From Roseithermus sacchariphilus (GTDB taxonomy: Bacteria > Bacteroidota > Rhodothermia > Rhodothermales > MEBIC09517), in contig CP030158.1 of assembly GCA_003285105.1 (NCBI GenBank), positions 1,163,447-1,227,446 of the forward strand: a stretch of DNA of 64,000 nucleotides, written 5' to 3'. The notes under the pieces are model-generated. The model saw nothing but the letters and a program-made list of their open reading frames with translations, made no database searches and had not been told where the DNA came from. Both the position numbers and the translations under genes were made by a program. Shown here piece by piece: positions 54,732 to 64,000 of the stretch. Every line of letters begins with the position of its first letter. The first letter of the stretch is position 1.

Positions 54732-54782
54732 GGCTTCTGGCTGAGGGCTACTGGCTGAGGGCTGACGGCTGAAAGCTGACGG
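54732..54782 (+). repeat. TGCTGGCTGAGGGC-type tandem words between the FAD and TPP genes
   Basis: The spacer is made of GGCTTCTGGCTGAGGGC, TACTGGCTGAGGGC, TGACGGCTGAAAGC and TGACGGC. Same series as at 12564 and 36671. It fills the whole gap between the FAD gene stop and the TPP gene start. Confidence 0.7.
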
Positions 54783-56408
54783 CTATCCCTGAAGGAAGGC
54801 CTGGGCAGTGCGGCGGGCGGTGAAGATGCAGGCGCCGAGGAACGTCCCCTCCAGCGCGCGCCGCCCGTGGAGGCCGCCGCCGCCGAATCCGGCAGCCTCG
54901 CCCACGGCAAAGAGCCCCGCGATGGCGTCCTGCCGCCCGTTCCGGGGGGGCCGCAGCACCCGCCCGCCGAGGTCCGTCTGGAGGCCGCCGAGGGTCTTGC
55001 GCGAGAGGATGAACGCGCGGATGGCGATGAGCGGCATCGCCTTCGGGTCGACGATCTTCTGGAACGCACAGGTTCGCACCCGGTCGCCCCGGTAACGGCG
55101 CAGGTGCGCGATGCGGCGGAGCTGGTCGTCGTTGAAGAAGGCCGGACCGCGCTCGATCTGAGCATCGTAGCGGCCGACGGCCTCGGCCAGCGCGGCGGCG
55201 TCCACGTCGTCGGTGCCGGTCAGGGCGTTCATGCGCTCGGCCAGCTCCGGGAGCGAACCGGCCACCACCACGTCCGCGCCGTGGTCGATCAGCGTCTGCA
55301 CGAGCGCCTCGTTGCCCCGCAGCACCGTCTTCAGGAAGCCGAGCCACCGCTTTTCGCGGATGGCGTCGTTGAACTCGGAGCCGGAGACGGCCAGCTCCTT
55401 CCGGGCGATGGTCCGATTCAGGATCTGCCAGGAGTATTTTTTCTCCTGTCGGCAGATCTGTTCGACGAGGTAGCGCGTGTCGAATCCGGTCACGAGCGGC
55501 GGCGGGCCGAGGCGTTCGCCGCGGTAGTTCACCCAGAGGGCCGAGCGGGGCGGGACGAGGCTGAGGCCGTGGCCTTCGTGCCGGGGGCGGGGGTGGTGGA
55601 CGCCGGCGGCATAGAGCCACTGCTTGTCCAGGTGCGTCACGTGCGCGCCGTGGCGTTCGGCGGCGTCGTGCAGCGTGCCGTCGGCGTAGGGGTGGGCGCC
55701 GTTGAGGATCGTCTCCGGCGGGGTGCCCCAGGCGGGGTACCAGTGCTGCCGCAGCCGCTCGATGTGGCCGCAGATGCCCCCGGAGGCGATGACCGTCGCC
55801 TCCCCCTGCGCCTCGAACGCCGTGCCGGTGGCGTCCACCGTGCCGCGAACGCCGATGACGGCATCGTTCTGCACGAGCAGATCCGTCACCCGGTGGCCGG
55901 TGCAGAGGTGGAGCCGGTCGGCGTTCGGGTGGTGCCGGAGGCGCCCGATGAGCGTGTCCATCAGGGCGCGCCCGGTGCCCCAGACCATGTGGAAGCGCGG
56001 CACCGAGTTGCCCGGCACGAACAGCCCGCGCTCGACCCAGTGGACGACGGGGAAGAACGTGATGCCCCGATCCCGCAGCCAGCGGTAGACCGTCTCCGTG
56101 CAGCCGTGGACGTACTGGTCGGCCCAGCGCCGGGGCCATTCGTCGGCCGGCTCGAACTCCGCAAAGGCGTGCCAGTCGCGCAGGGCCAGGTCCGGCGTGT
56201 CGCGGATACCGAGGCGCTTCTGCTCGGGGGTGCCGACGAAGAAGAGGCCGCCGAAGGACCACGGGGCCAGCCCCCCGAGGTGGTCGGCCGTATCGCGGTC
56301 GAGCAGGACGACGTGCCGGCTCCGGTCGAGCAGTTCGAGGGCGGTGACGATGCCGGCGATGCCGGCACCGACGATGACCACGTCGCCCTGATAGGAGCGC
56401 GTGTGCAT
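54783..56408 (-). CDS. FAD-dependent dehydrogenase (KstD/fumarate reductase flavoprotein-like)
   Basis: 541 residues. FAD motif GDVVIVGAGIAGIVTALELL (about 8-27), GGLAPWSFGGLFFVG near 45-59, and the C-terminal GLFAVGEAAGFGGGGLHGRRALEGTFLG. Close in plan to FAD-binding dehydrogenases annotated beside ketosteroid dehydrogenases. No signal peptide, so cytoplasmic. It lies upstream of the TPP enzyme gene on the same strand. Confidence 0.87.
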   Translation of the reverse strand: MHTRSYQGDVVIVGAGIAGIVTALELLDRSRHVVLLDRDTADHLGGLAPWSFGGLFFVGTPEQKRLGIRDTPDLALRDWHAFAEFEPADEWPRRWADQYVHGCTETVYRWLRDRGITFFPVVHWVERGLFVPGNSVPRFHMVWGTGRALMDTLIGRLRHHPNADRLHLCTGHRVTDLLVQNDAVIGVRGTVDATGTAFEAQGEATVIASGGICGHIERLRQHWYPAWGTPPETILNGAHPYADGTLHDAAERHGAHVTHLDKQWLYAAGVHHPRPRHEGHGLSLVPPRSALWVNYRGERLGPPPLVTGFDTRYLVEQICRQEKKYSWQILNRTIARKELAVSGSEFNDAIREKRWLGFLKTVLRGNEALVQTLIDHGADVVVAGSLPELAERMNALTGTDDVDAAALAEAVGRYDAQIERGPAFFNDDQLRRIAHLRRYRGDRVRTCAFQKIVDPKAMPLIAIRAFILSRKTLGGLQTDLGGRVLRPPRNGRQDAIAGLFAVGEAAGFGGGGLHGRRALEGTFLGACIFTARRTAQAFLQG

Positions 56409-56523
56409 GGCGGAGCGGGGTCGAATCAGCGGAGCAGGGAAGGGGCGTGCAACGTGCTTCGTCGTTGCGCCCCCTCATCATGCCCCATTATACAGCACGG
56501 CCGCTCTCGACGCACGCGCCCTG

Positions 56524-58137
56524 CTATACCCGTTCGATGGTGACCGTCTTCGACCCGATCCGGTAGGGCTCTTCTCGGGCCAGCACCTGCCCGACGAATT
56601 GCGGCGGTACGTCAACCAGCGTGCGGTGGTCCTGGATGCGGATCTTGCCGAGGACGCGTCCGGGGATGTCGGCGTAATGCGCCAGCGATCCGACGATGTG
56701 GTTGACCCGGATCCCGTGGGAGCGGCCCAGGTTGAGCGAGAGCCGAACCATCGGCTCCGGCCGCCGGTGGTCCCGCTCACGACGCGGGCGTCGGGCCTCG
56801 GAGGGGGTGGATCGTGGCCGGACTTCCGCGATGGGCTCGGCGGGGCGTTGCCGGGCTTCGGTCCGGGCCATCTTGATCGCCGCGGCCGCAACGGCCACCG
56901 GATCGTGCCCCTCGGCGATGAGCGCTTCGGCCATCTCTCGCTCTCGTTGACCGCGTTCACGCCGTAGCCAGACCCGCATCCGTTCCATCCAGGCCTCGCT
57001 TCGACGCGCCTCGACGTCTGCCTCGGTCGGCAGGACGGCTCGTGTGATCGGTTCCTGGATATAGGCTTCCAGCGTGCGCAACGAGCGGCGGTCCGCCGGA
57101 GTCAGCAGCGAGATGGCCACGCCCGTCTTGCCGGCCCGGCCCGTACGCCCGATGCGGTGGACGTAGACTTCCGGGTCCCGCGGCAGGTCGAGGTTGACCA
57201 CGTGCGAGATGTGATCGATGTCCAGCCCTCGCGCGGCGACGTCGGTACCGACGAGGATGCGCGTCTGCCCGGTGCGGAAACGCGCCAGCACCTGCGTACG
57301 GACGGGCTGGTTCATCTCCCCGTTCAGCGCCTCGGCCGGGTAGCCCCGATCCGTCAGCGCATGGGCCACGGCGACCGTGTTGGCGCGGGTGCGGGCAAAG
57401 ACCAGCACGCTCTCTACCGGCTCCATCTCCAGCAGCCGCGTCAGCGCCGCCAGCTTGTCCCGCTGATGGACGAGGTAATACCGCTGCTCGACGGTCGCCG
57501 CCGTGCGCTGCCGGGTGCCGATGGCAACGGTTTCCGGGTCGCGCAGGTAGCGGGTAGCCAGGCGGCGGATGGGGGCGGGCAGCGTGGCCGACAGCACAGC
57601 CGTCTGGCGCTCCGCCGGCGTCGCCTGGAGGATCGCCTCGATGTCGTCGATGAAGCCCATGCTGAGCATCTCGTCGGCTTCGTCCAGCACGACGGTGCGG
57701 ACCTGCCCCAGGTCGAGGGCCTGCTGCCGGATCAGATCGAGCAGCCGTCCGGGCGTGCCGACGACGATGTCCACGCCCTGCTGCAGGCGGCGGATCTGCC
57801 GGTGGTAGGGCTGGCCGCCATAGACCGGCAGCACGCGGGCCTGCCGGGCGCGGCCGTAGGTGTAGAGGGTGTTGGCCACCTGCATCGCCAGTTCCCGCGT
57901 GGGGGCGAGCACGAGCGCCTGGACGGCACCGGAGCCGGGGGTGAGGTGATGCAGGAGGGGCAGCGAGAAGGCCGCCGTCTTGCCGGTGCCGGTCTGGGCC
58001 TGCCCGATGGCATCGCGGCCGGTCAGCAGGACCGGAATCAGCCCGGCCTGGATGGGCGTCGGCTCGGTGTAGCCAAGGTCGGTGACGGTCTGCACCAGCG
58101 ACGGGTGTAGACCGAGGTCGGAAAACGAGGAGGGCAT
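56524..58137 (-). CDS. DEAD-box RNA helicase with DbpA-type RNA-binding domain
   Basis: 537 residues from ATG 58137. Q motif (PTPIQ), AQTGTGKT, PTRELA, VLDEADEML, SATLP, VGTDVAARGLDID and HRIGRTGRAG are all present. The C-terminal domain (about 465-537) with SLAHYADIPGRVLGKIRI is a DbpA RBD, which targets 23S rRNA in the prototype. Probable role in ribosome assembly or cold response (DeaD/CsdA/DbpA group). Confidence 0.94.
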   Translation of the reverse strand: MPSSFSDLGLHPSLVQTVTDLGYTEPTPIQAGLIPVLLTGRDAIGQAQTGTGKTAAFSLPLLHHLTPGSGAVQALVLAPTRELAMQVANTLYTYGRARQARVLPVYGGQPYHRQIRRLQQGVDIVVGTPGRLLDLIRQQALDLGQVRTVVLDEADEMLSMGFIDDIEAILQATPAERQTAVLSATLPAPIRRLATRYLRDPETVAIGTRQRTAATVEQRYYLVHQRDKLAALTRLLEMEPVESVLVFARTRANTVAVAHALTDRGYPAEALNGEMNQPVRTQVLARFRTGQTRILVGTDVAARGLDIDHISHVVNLDLPRDPEVYVHRIGRTGRAGKTGVAISLLTPADRRSLRTLEAYIQEPITRAVLPTEADVEARRSEAWMERMRVWLRRERGQREREMAEALIAEGHDPVAVAAAAIKMARTEARQRPAEPIAEVRPRSTPSEARRPRRERDHRRPEPMVRLSLNLGRSHGIRVNHIVGSLAHYADIPGRVLGKIRIQDHRTLVDVPPQFVGQVLAREEPYRIGSKTVTIERV

Positions 58138-58436
58138 ACGAAAGCGCTCTGATGGGGAAGGGTACGGATGCACACGCGGCCGAGTCGGATCCTGTTCGTT
58201 CTGTAGACAGCCGACTCGGGCGTTACCGTGAGCCTGTCCGTCCCATCAAACGCCCGATGCTACCGGCGGGCGGGGCTTTTCAGCCTGTTGCCCGGAAGAG
58301 ATACCGTGGAGGGGATGATGTGCAGCCTTCTCCAACGCCGCAGCCCGGCATCGGATGCCGGACTTCTGTGAGGTCCTGACGAAGACGCGTGCTGCGAACC
58401 GGCGGGGGTAACGGCACGCTTCTCGGACCGGTCCGG

Positions 58437-60746
58437 CTAGAACTCGAACTCCACGCCCAGGATGGGCAGTAGCCCGAACTGCTCGACGGCCCGTCGGCGG
58501 TTGGCGACTTCGTCCCAGTAGTACCCGGCGATGTTGCGGCGGTCATAGACGTTCCAGACGCTCAGGTAGGTGATGAGCGTCGCCCGGCGGAAGTGGAAGC
58601 GGCGGTCGTACCGCAGGTTCAGCGCGTGGTAGGCCGGCAGCCGCGCGGTGTTGATGCGGGCTGCGTCGAAGATGCCGCGTCCGGCCGCTTGCGAGGCTGC
58701 CTCGTCGAACGGGGTGAAGGGGGCCCCGCCGGCATAGCTCCACTTCATGCTGACCTCGTGCCGGTGGCCGGGCTTGTAGCCGCCCTCGATGGTGAACAGC
58801 ACCCGGCTGTCGAACACCCGATTTCGCCAGAGGCCGTCGGCCCCGCGGTAGCGCGAGCGGAAGTACGCGCCGCTGACCATGCCGTAGACCCTGTCGGCCA
58901 GCTTTTTCTGGAGCATCGCCTCCACGCCGCGCGTGCGCGCCTGCCCGGTGGCGACCAGCGGGCCGTGGCCCAGCAGCAGGCTGATCGGCTGAACCTGATA
59001 GAACAGCTCGTCGACGAGGAACAGCGATGGCTGCGCCGGATCGAGGGGGAAACGGCGGTAGTGCTTGTCGTAGACCTCGACGGTGACGCGGGTGTGCTCG
59101 GCCAGCCGGTGCTCCATGCCTGCGACGAGGTGGCGTGCGGTGAGGAGCGGCAGGTCGCGGCTTGCGTCCTGCTGAGCCAGCAGCGTCAGCGGAAGTTGCT
59201 GGTGGTAGAGGCCGGTGGCCGCTTTCAGCGTCGTGCGGGCCGTCAGGTGCAGCGCGGCGGCGAGACGCGGCGCCAGCACGGTGCGGCGCGTGTAAGTGTG
59301 ATGATCGAGGCGAAGGCCGGGCGTGAGGGTGAGCAGCGGCGTGGGCCGCCACGTGTGGCTCACGAAGCCGCCGAGCCGCGCCGTCGTGAGGCGGCCGTCC
59401 AGGCGCAGCGCCGGCGTCGGCTGGCCGAGCGGATCGGTCGAGGCGGCGAAGGTCTGGTCGTAACGGGCCATGTTCCCCTCGATCTCGGCACCGAAGGCGA
59501 GCCGATGGGCCGGGCTGAACCGCACTGTATTTTCGTTGCGCAGGCGGAGGGTATGCTCCGTAGAGCGGTTATCGAAGTACGAGGCACCTGTTGCGGTCTC
59601 GAAAAAATGGATGCGATAGGCCTGAAGATTGTGTGAGAGCGTCGTGGTGGAATAGCCGTCTCCCGGCCAGAGGGCACGCCAGACGAGCCCCGTCGTGCCG
59701 GCGGTGAAGTCGGCATCGCCATAGGCATTCTCGTGCTGCTCGATGGCGCGTGCCCGGTCGATGCCGCTGCGGTCGAGCCCGAGGATGCCGAGCGCGGTGA
59801 TGCGGTGCTGGTCGGTGAGGTCAAAGACCAGCTTGGCCTGGGCGTCGCTGTAGGTTGGCACGGCGTCGGCCGCATCGCGGAGGAAGACATTGACCACGAG
59901 GTCCAGGTAGCTCCGCCGGGCCGAGACGAGCCATGCGCCCCGATCGCCGAGCCCCCCTTCGCCCACGAACCCGAGGCCCCCGAGGCTCAGGTCGAGTTGC
60001 ACGTCCGTTTCTTCCCGGTTGCCTTCGCGCAGAGCAATGTCCAGCACGGCCGAGAGCCGATCGCCATGGGCCGCCGAGAAGCCGCCGGCCGCGAAGTCCA
60101 CGTTCCGGATGAGATCCACGTTGAGCAGGCCGATGGCGCCGCCGGAGGAGCCCTGGGTGGGGAAGTGGTTGATGTTTGGGATCGGGATGCCGTCGACGTA
60201 GAAGCCGTTCTCCATCGGGCTGCCGCCGCGCACGGCCAGCGCGTTGCGGGTGTCGTTGACCGGACTGATGCTGGGCAGGCCGCTGAGGATCCGGCTCACG
60301 TCGCCCGCTGCCCCGGGAGCCCGGCGGATCTCCTCGGCGTCGAAGCCGGTGACGCTCACGGCCCGATCCTCCGGGAAGTAGCCGGCTGCCACGACGACCT
60401 CGTCGCCTTCGAGCACCGTCGGCGTCAGGGCGGCCTCGACGATGGTGATGCGGTCCGAGCGCACGATGACGTCGGGCCGGATGAGGGGCGCATACCCGAG
60501 GTAAGTGATGCGCAAGGTGTAGCTGCCCACCGGCACGTGCTCGAAGCGGAAGCGGCCCTCGAGGTCGGTCGCCGTACCCTGCTCGGTCGGGTGCAGCCAT
60601 ACGTTTGCGCCAATGAGCGGCTCCTGGCTTTCCGCATCGAACAAGCGTCCTGTGATGGTGCCGGTGGGATGTGGCTGGCCGGCGGCTCCTTCCACCGCTC
60701 CGGTAAGCAGCCACGCAGCGACGACGATCATCCTCCACACACGCAT
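58437..60746 (-). CDS. TonB-dependent receptor with carboxypeptidase-like N-domain
   Basis: 769 residues. Signal peptide about 1-23. A CarboxypepD_reg-like domain (about 29-112, GRLFDAESQEPLIGANVWL) is followed by the plug (SVTGFDAEEI, LAVRGGSPMENGFYVDGIPI) and the beta-barrel ending GVEFEF, with a terminal Phe. No SusD gene is adjacent, so carbohydrate uptake is not indicated. The AraC-type regulator gene just upstream on the same strand may control it. Confidence 0.92.
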   Translation of the reverse strand: MRVWRMIVVAAWLLTGAVEGAAGQPHPTGTITGRLFDAESQEPLIGANVWLHPTEQGTATDLEGRFRFEHVPVGSYTLRITYLGYAPLIRPDVIVRSDRITIVEAALTPTVLEGDEVVVAAGYFPEDRAVSVTGFDAEEIRRAPGAAGDVSRILSGLPSISPVNDTRNALAVRGGSPMENGFYVDGIPIPNINHFPTQGSSGGAIGLLNVDLIRNVDFAAGGFSAAHGDRLSAVLDIALREGNREETDVQLDLSLGGLGFVGEGGLGDRGAWLVSARRSYLDLVVNVFLRDAADAVPTYSDAQAKLVFDLTDQHRITALGILGLDRSGIDRARAIEQHENAYGDADFTAGTTGLVWRALWPGDGYSTTTLSHNLQAYRIHFFETATGASYFDNRSTEHTLRLRNENTVRFSPAHRLAFGAEIEGNMARYDQTFAASTDPLGQPTPALRLDGRLTTARLGGFVSHTWRPTPLLTLTPGLRLDHHTYTRRTVLAPRLAAALHLTARTTLKAATGLYHQQLPLTLLAQQDASRDLPLLTARHLVAGMEHRLAEHTRVTVEVYDKHYRRFPLDPAQPSLFLVDELFYQVQPISLLLGHGPLVATGQARTRGVEAMLQKKLADRVYGMVSGAYFRSRYRGADGLWRNRVFDSRVLFTIEGGYKPGHRHEVSMKWSYAGGAPFTPFDEAASQAAGRGIFDAARINTARLPAYHALNLRYDRRFHFRRATLITYLSVWNVYDRRNIAGYYWDEVANRRRAVEQFGLLPILGVEFEF

Positions 60747-60887
60747 GGGTATAGATCCTGGCTGGTTGCACGACGAAACGGCCGGAGCGTACGGAACGCG
60801 CCGTCGTCTGGCGTGCGAACCAATGGGATCGGACCTCTTCGAGCGGGCTACGGGAGGCGAAGAGGGCCAGGGTGGTAGTGGTCTTCC

Positions 60888-62090
60888 TCAAACCGGCTTC
60901 CGGAGAACCTGCTTGCGAAACTGCGATGGCGTCATGCCGGTGTGTTTCTTGAAGGCGGCGTTGAAGGACGACTTGGAGTTGAACCCGGCCTCCAGGCCGA
61001 GGGCGAGCAGCGTCAGGTGGGCCGACGCCGGGTCGGCCAGCCGGGTCTGTACCTCGCGCACCCGGTAGCCGTTGACAAAGTCGTAGAAGTTCTGACCGAG
61101 CTGGGTATTGATGACCTCGGACAGGTTGTGCGGGGATAGATCCAGTGCCTCGGCCAGGTCGTGCAGCGTCAGGTCACTGCGGCGATAGGGCCGATCCGTC
61201 TCCATGAGTTGTTGCAGTTGCCGGCTGAGGGCCCGGGCCGTTTCGGGATCCATGCCCGATTTCGCGTAGCGGGGCCGGGCCGTATCGTCTGCCGTGTCGT
61301 CTCCGGTTGATGCCTCGTCGGACGTCGAGGGCGCGGCTGGCCCGATGCTCTCCTGACGCAGGCCGAGGTATCCGATGGCATAGAAGAAGACGGTGACCCC
61401 GAGTGCCACGTAGTCGCCATAGCCTTCGATCGGGTTCAGCCGCTCGGGAGGGACGGGGGCCACCAGCGTCCACAGATGAAGGCCCAGCGCGATCAGAGTA
61501 ATCAGGCTGCCTCCCATCATCATGTTGCGCAGCCAGGTCAGGTCGATGCCGTCCGCCGTGGTCGGCAAGGCCCGCCGGCGCCGGCGATGGCGCTGCAGCA
61601 GATGCAGTATCAGCCCGAGGTAGATGAGTCCGTGCAGGAACTTGCCGTGGCCGATCCAGGCGAGCGGGGGCGTCCATGCGTGGCCGGCCGGATCCAGCAC
61701 GAAGGCTAGCTTCTCAGCGGGACTCTGCGCGTAGAACGGGATCAGCAGCAGCACCACCAGCCCGAAGGGCACGAAGTGCCCCAGCGCAGGCCCCCGAAGC
61801 GCCCGCGGGCCTGCGATGAGTACCTGCGCATACAGGTACAGCAACGGGCCAAGCAGCAAGGCCAGAGGAATGGCGAAGCCGACAAACTGCGGATACGCCA
61901 CATCATAGCCCTTCACATGGTAGATCGTCCCCAGCAAATCCAGCGAGAAGACGGCCATGGCGGCGGCCAGCAGCCGATGGGCAAGGACCTCCCGCGGTTT
62001 AGTCGCCAGCAGTACGGCCAGGAAGAGCCCCTGCGCGGCACCCAGCACGATGATGGTGACCAGCCAGCCGTCGGGTGAGGAGGATGCCAT
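60888..62090 (-). CDS. AraC-type regulator with N-terminal seven-helix membrane sensor
   Basis: 400 residues from ATG 62090. Seven hydrophobic segments (about 9-28, 36-55, 62-85, 98-117, 146-165, 187-207, 223-240) are followed by a linker and an AraC DNA-binding domain (about 290-400: LHDLAEALDLSPHNLSEVIN and GFNSKSSFNAAFKKHTGMTPSQFRK). This two-part plan is common in Bacteroidota and regulates membrane or uptake genes. Target probably the TonB receptor 141 bases downstream. Confidence 0.88.
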   Translation of the reverse strand: MASSSPDGWLVTIIVLGAAQGLFLAVLLATKPREVLAHRLLAAAMAVFSLDLLGTIYHVKGYDVAYPQFVGFAIPLALLLGPLLYLYAQVLIAGPRALRGPALGHFVPFGLVVLLLIPFYAQSPAEKLAFVLDPAGHAWTPPLAWIGHGKFLHGLIYLGLILHLLQRHRRRRRALPTTADGIDLTWLRNMMMGGSLITLIALGLHLWTLVAPVPPERLNPIEGYGDYVALGVTVFFYAIGYLGLRQESIGPAAPSTSDEASTGDDTADDTARPRYAKSGMDPETARALSRQLQQLMETDRPYRRSDLTLHDLAEALDLSPHNLSEVINTQLGQNFYDFVNGYRVREVQTRLADPASAHLTLLALGLEAGFNSKSSFNAAFKKHTGMTPSQFRKQVLRKPV

Positions 62091-62268
62091 GAGAATCCTG
62101 TGCGATTCGACTCCGGGTTCAGCCTGAAGGGCCATCGCGTAGACGCATCAGCGCGTTCCTTGCTCCGGGTTTCTTCCGGGGTCCGCCGGCCGGCGCGATT
62201 TGGAGATGGGCGGTCGGATGGTTTTATTCCGGGCCGTTCCCGTTTCCTCGTTTCAGTTCCCGCTTCCC

Positions 62269-63591
62269 ATGAGAACGCTCGTCTTCCTGATCCTTGCCGC
62301 GTGGTGGATGGGGCCGGCCGTGCAGGCCCAGCCCGCCCCGCGTACGCTGCTACACTGCGGCACCCTGCTCGACCCCGGCGTCTCGATGGCGCCGATGGCC
62401 GAGCGCACGGTCGTCGTCGAAGGCAACCGCATCGTGGCCGTCGACGCCGGTTTCACCACCCCTCGCTCCGGCGATAAGGTCATCGACCTCCGCGACGCGT
62501 ACTGCCTGCCGGGCCTGATGGACATGCACGTCCACCTCACCGGCGAGAGCCGCAAGGGCGGCTACATCGACCGGTTCACGATCCCCCCGCCGGAGCAGGC
62601 GCTGCGGGCCACGCAGTACGCCCGCACGACGCTGCTGGCCGGCTTCACCACCGTGCGGGACGTCGGCAGCAACGAGGGCGTGGGCTTCGCCCTGCGCAAT
62701 GCCATCAATGCCGGCATTGTCCCGGGGCCGCGCATGTTCGTCTCGGGGCCGTCGCTCGCCATCATGGGCGGTCACGGCGACCCCACCAACGGCGGCCGTG
62801 AGGACCTGCTCGGCATCCCCACCGAGGCCCAGGGCGTCGTCGATGGCGTCGACAGCGCCATCCGGGGCGCGCGCCTGGCCATCAAGCGCGGCGCCGACCT
62901 CATCAAGATCACCGCCACCGGCGGCGTGCTCTCCATCGCCCGCGACGGGCTGCGCCCGCAGTTCTTCGAGGAGGAGATCGCCGCCATCGTGCGCGTCGCC
63001 GACGGCTTCGGGCTGAAGGTGGCCGCCCATGCCCACGGCGACGAAGGCATGAAGCGGGCCATCCGCGCCGGCGTCAAGTCCATCGAGCACGGCACTCTCA
63101 TGAGCGAGGAGACCATGCGGATGATGATCGAGCACGGCGTCTACTACGTGCCGACCATCACCGCCGGTCGCAGCGTGGCGGACTCGGCCCGCATCGACGG
63201 GTACTACGTGCCGGTGGTGACGCAGAAGGCGCTGGAGCTCGGCCCGATCATTCAGGGCACGTTCAGCAAGGCCTACCGGGCCGGGGTGCCCATCGCCTTC
63301 GGGACGGACGCCGGCGTCTTCAAGCACGGCCGCAACGCGAAGGAGTTCGAGTATATGGTCGAGGGGGGCATGCCGCCGATGGAGGCCCTCCGTGCCGCCA
63401 CCTACAACGCCGCCGACCTGCTCGGCCGGCTCGACGAGCTCGGCACGCTGGAGCCCGGTAAGCTGGCGGACGTCATTGCCGTCCCCCGCGATCCGCTGGC
63501 GGACATCACGGTGATGCACGAGGTTGCCTTCGTGATGAAGGACGGCGTGGTCTACAAACAGGACGGACGGCCGCAGATCGCCGCGCGCTAA
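62269..63591 (+). CDS. Secreted metal-dependent amidohydrolase
   Basis: 440 residues from ATG 62269. Signal peptide about 1-21 (ends VQAQ). Metal motif DMHVHLTGES (about 87-96), carboxylated-Lys candidate in ADLIKITATGG, HAHGDEGMKRAI and FGTDAG near 348-353. It belongs to the imidazolonepropionase/prolidase-like part of the superfamily. Substrate unknown; a peptide or Xaa-Pro derivative is possible. A bidirectional terminator follows. Confidence 0.9.
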   Translation: MRTLVFLILAAWWMGPAVQAQPAPRTLLHCGTLLDPGVSMAPMAERTVVVEGNRIVAVDAGFTTPRSGDKVIDLRDAYCLPGLMDMHVHLTGESRKGGYIDRFTIPPPEQALRATQYARTTLLAGFTTVRDVGSNEGVGFALRNAINAGIVPGPRMFVSGPSLAIMGGHGDPTNGGREDLLGIPTEAQGVVDGVDSAIRGARLAIKRGADLIKITATGGVLSIARDGLRPQFFEEEIAAIVRVADGFGLKVAAHAHGDEGMKRAIRAGVKSIEHGTLMSEETMRMMIEHGVYYVPTITAGRSVADSARIDGYYVPVVTQKALELGPIIQGTFSKAYRAGVPIAFGTDAGVFKHGRNAKEFEYMVEGGMPPMEALRAATYNAADLLGRLDELGTLEPGKLADVIAVPRDPLADITVMHEVAFVMKDGVVYKQDGRPQIAAR

Positions 63592-63626
63592 CGGCATCGA
63601 CCCCCGGCATCGCGCATCTCGCCACG

Positions 63627-63664
63627 AAAAAAGGCGACGCCCGTCCGGGGTGTCGCCTTTTTTT
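63627..63664. terminator. Bidirectional terminator
   Basis: A6, GGCGACGCC (63633-63641), loop, GGTGTCGCC (63649-63657), T7. It serves both the amidohydrolase gene (+) and the CBS-type gene (-). Confidence 0.9.
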
Positions 63665-63708
63665 CTGGTCGCCTTTTGCCGGTAGAGGCCTGCCGGCGCG
63701 TGGTGCGG

Positions 63709-64000
63709 TCAGACCTCCAGGTAGCGCATGAACTCCTGCACGCGGAACTGCAGGTCTTCGTCGTCTTCCAGTTCGCTGAAGCAGGCGACGACGCGGTAGC
63801 CGTGGTGTTCGAGGACGTGGCGGATGCGGGCCGTGTCCGTCGCATTGAGCTTCACCGTCACCCGGATCGGCTCGGTGGACTGCTCGGAGGCTTCGGTGGC
63901 GATCGAGAGGATCTTGCTGCCGTGCTGCTCGATGTCGTAGACGAGTTGCGAGAGCGAGTAGTCCCGCGGCGCGATTTCGAGGGCTAGGATAGCCCCGGGC
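63709..64000 (-). CDS. CBS/ACT-like domain protein, C-terminal part, partial
   Basis: The last 96 residues are in the window, on the minus strand. They read LALEIAPRDYSLSQLVYDIE and later IRVTVKLNATDTARIRHVLEHHG, then a tail ending FMRYLEV. This is the C-terminal domain seen behind a CBS pair in AcuB-like and similar Bacteroidota proteins. The N-terminal CBS part lies outside the window, so its function is not assignable. Confidence 0.7.
   Translation of the reverse strand, partial: PGAILALEIAPRDYSLSQLVYDIEQHGSKILSIATEASEQSTEPIRVTVKLNATDTARIRHVLEHHGYRVVACFSELEDDEDLQFRVQEFMRYLEV

Overview
The window looks like chromosomal DNA of a high-GC member of the Rhodothermota/Bacteroidota (Rhodothermales-like). 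Reasons: the rpmB-rpmG-DUF4295 gene order, which is typical of Bacteroidota; a secreted protein ending in a type IX secretion (Por) sorting-type domain; TonB-dependent receptor, Wzi and HTTM families; and promoter-like sites of the TAnnTTTG type. The exact genus cannot be fixed from sequence reading alone.

Layout. 1-3.2 kb: the end of an ABC permease, a phosphosulfolactate synthase homologue, L28-L33-DUF4295, five tRNAs (Pro, Arg, Cys on +; Val, Gly on -) and rpmH. 3.2-19.8 kb: an expanded origin-type cluster, rnpA-yidC-mnmE ... mnmG ... rsmG, interrupted by ogt, a Tat-type oxidoreductase, a HAF-repeat secreted protein, and a glutamine synthetase-like/aldehyde dehydrogenase/Fe-alcohol dehydrogenase set. 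A ~2.3 kb low-GC island lies between two copies of the 3' end of the Fe-ADH gene. It holds an octaheme cytochrome c of the hydroxylamine oxidoreductase family and an eight-helix membrane protein built from two repeats. 20-32 kb: a WYL regulator, mfd, two parS sites, murQ, a periplasmic TPR-CHAT protein, a small acidic ORF, recF, and an M48 lipoprotein whose start codon overlaps a third parS. 32-45 kb: envelope genes, including MaoC, GT2, two tandem (small protein + HTTM) pairs, Wzi, a DUF3047 protein, an MMPL/RND transporter and a porin.

45-51 kb: an actin-like gene resembling MamK lies directly behind an N-acetylmuramoyl-L-alanine amidase gene. The amidase has a cytoplasmic tail carrying a motif repeated in tandem. 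Next come a decayed low-GC small-gene pair, a hypothetical gene and gyrB. 51-64 kb: a repeat-rich spacer with an IS200/IS605-like relic, a GT2/DPM1-type transferase, a small HD hydrolase, a FAD dehydrogenase/TPP enzyme pair, a DEAD-box helicase, a TonB receptor with an AraC regulator that has a membrane sensor, a secreted amidohydrolase and the end of a CBS/ACT-like gene.

Taken together this is an origin-proximal region (parS, recF, gyrB, gid genes, rpmH-rnpA-yidC) although dnaA, dnaN and parAB are not in the window. The two most promising new systems are (i) the HAO-type cytochrome with its duplicated membrane partner on an island that duplicates its target gene end, and (ii) the MamK-like filament plus membrane-bound amidase operon.
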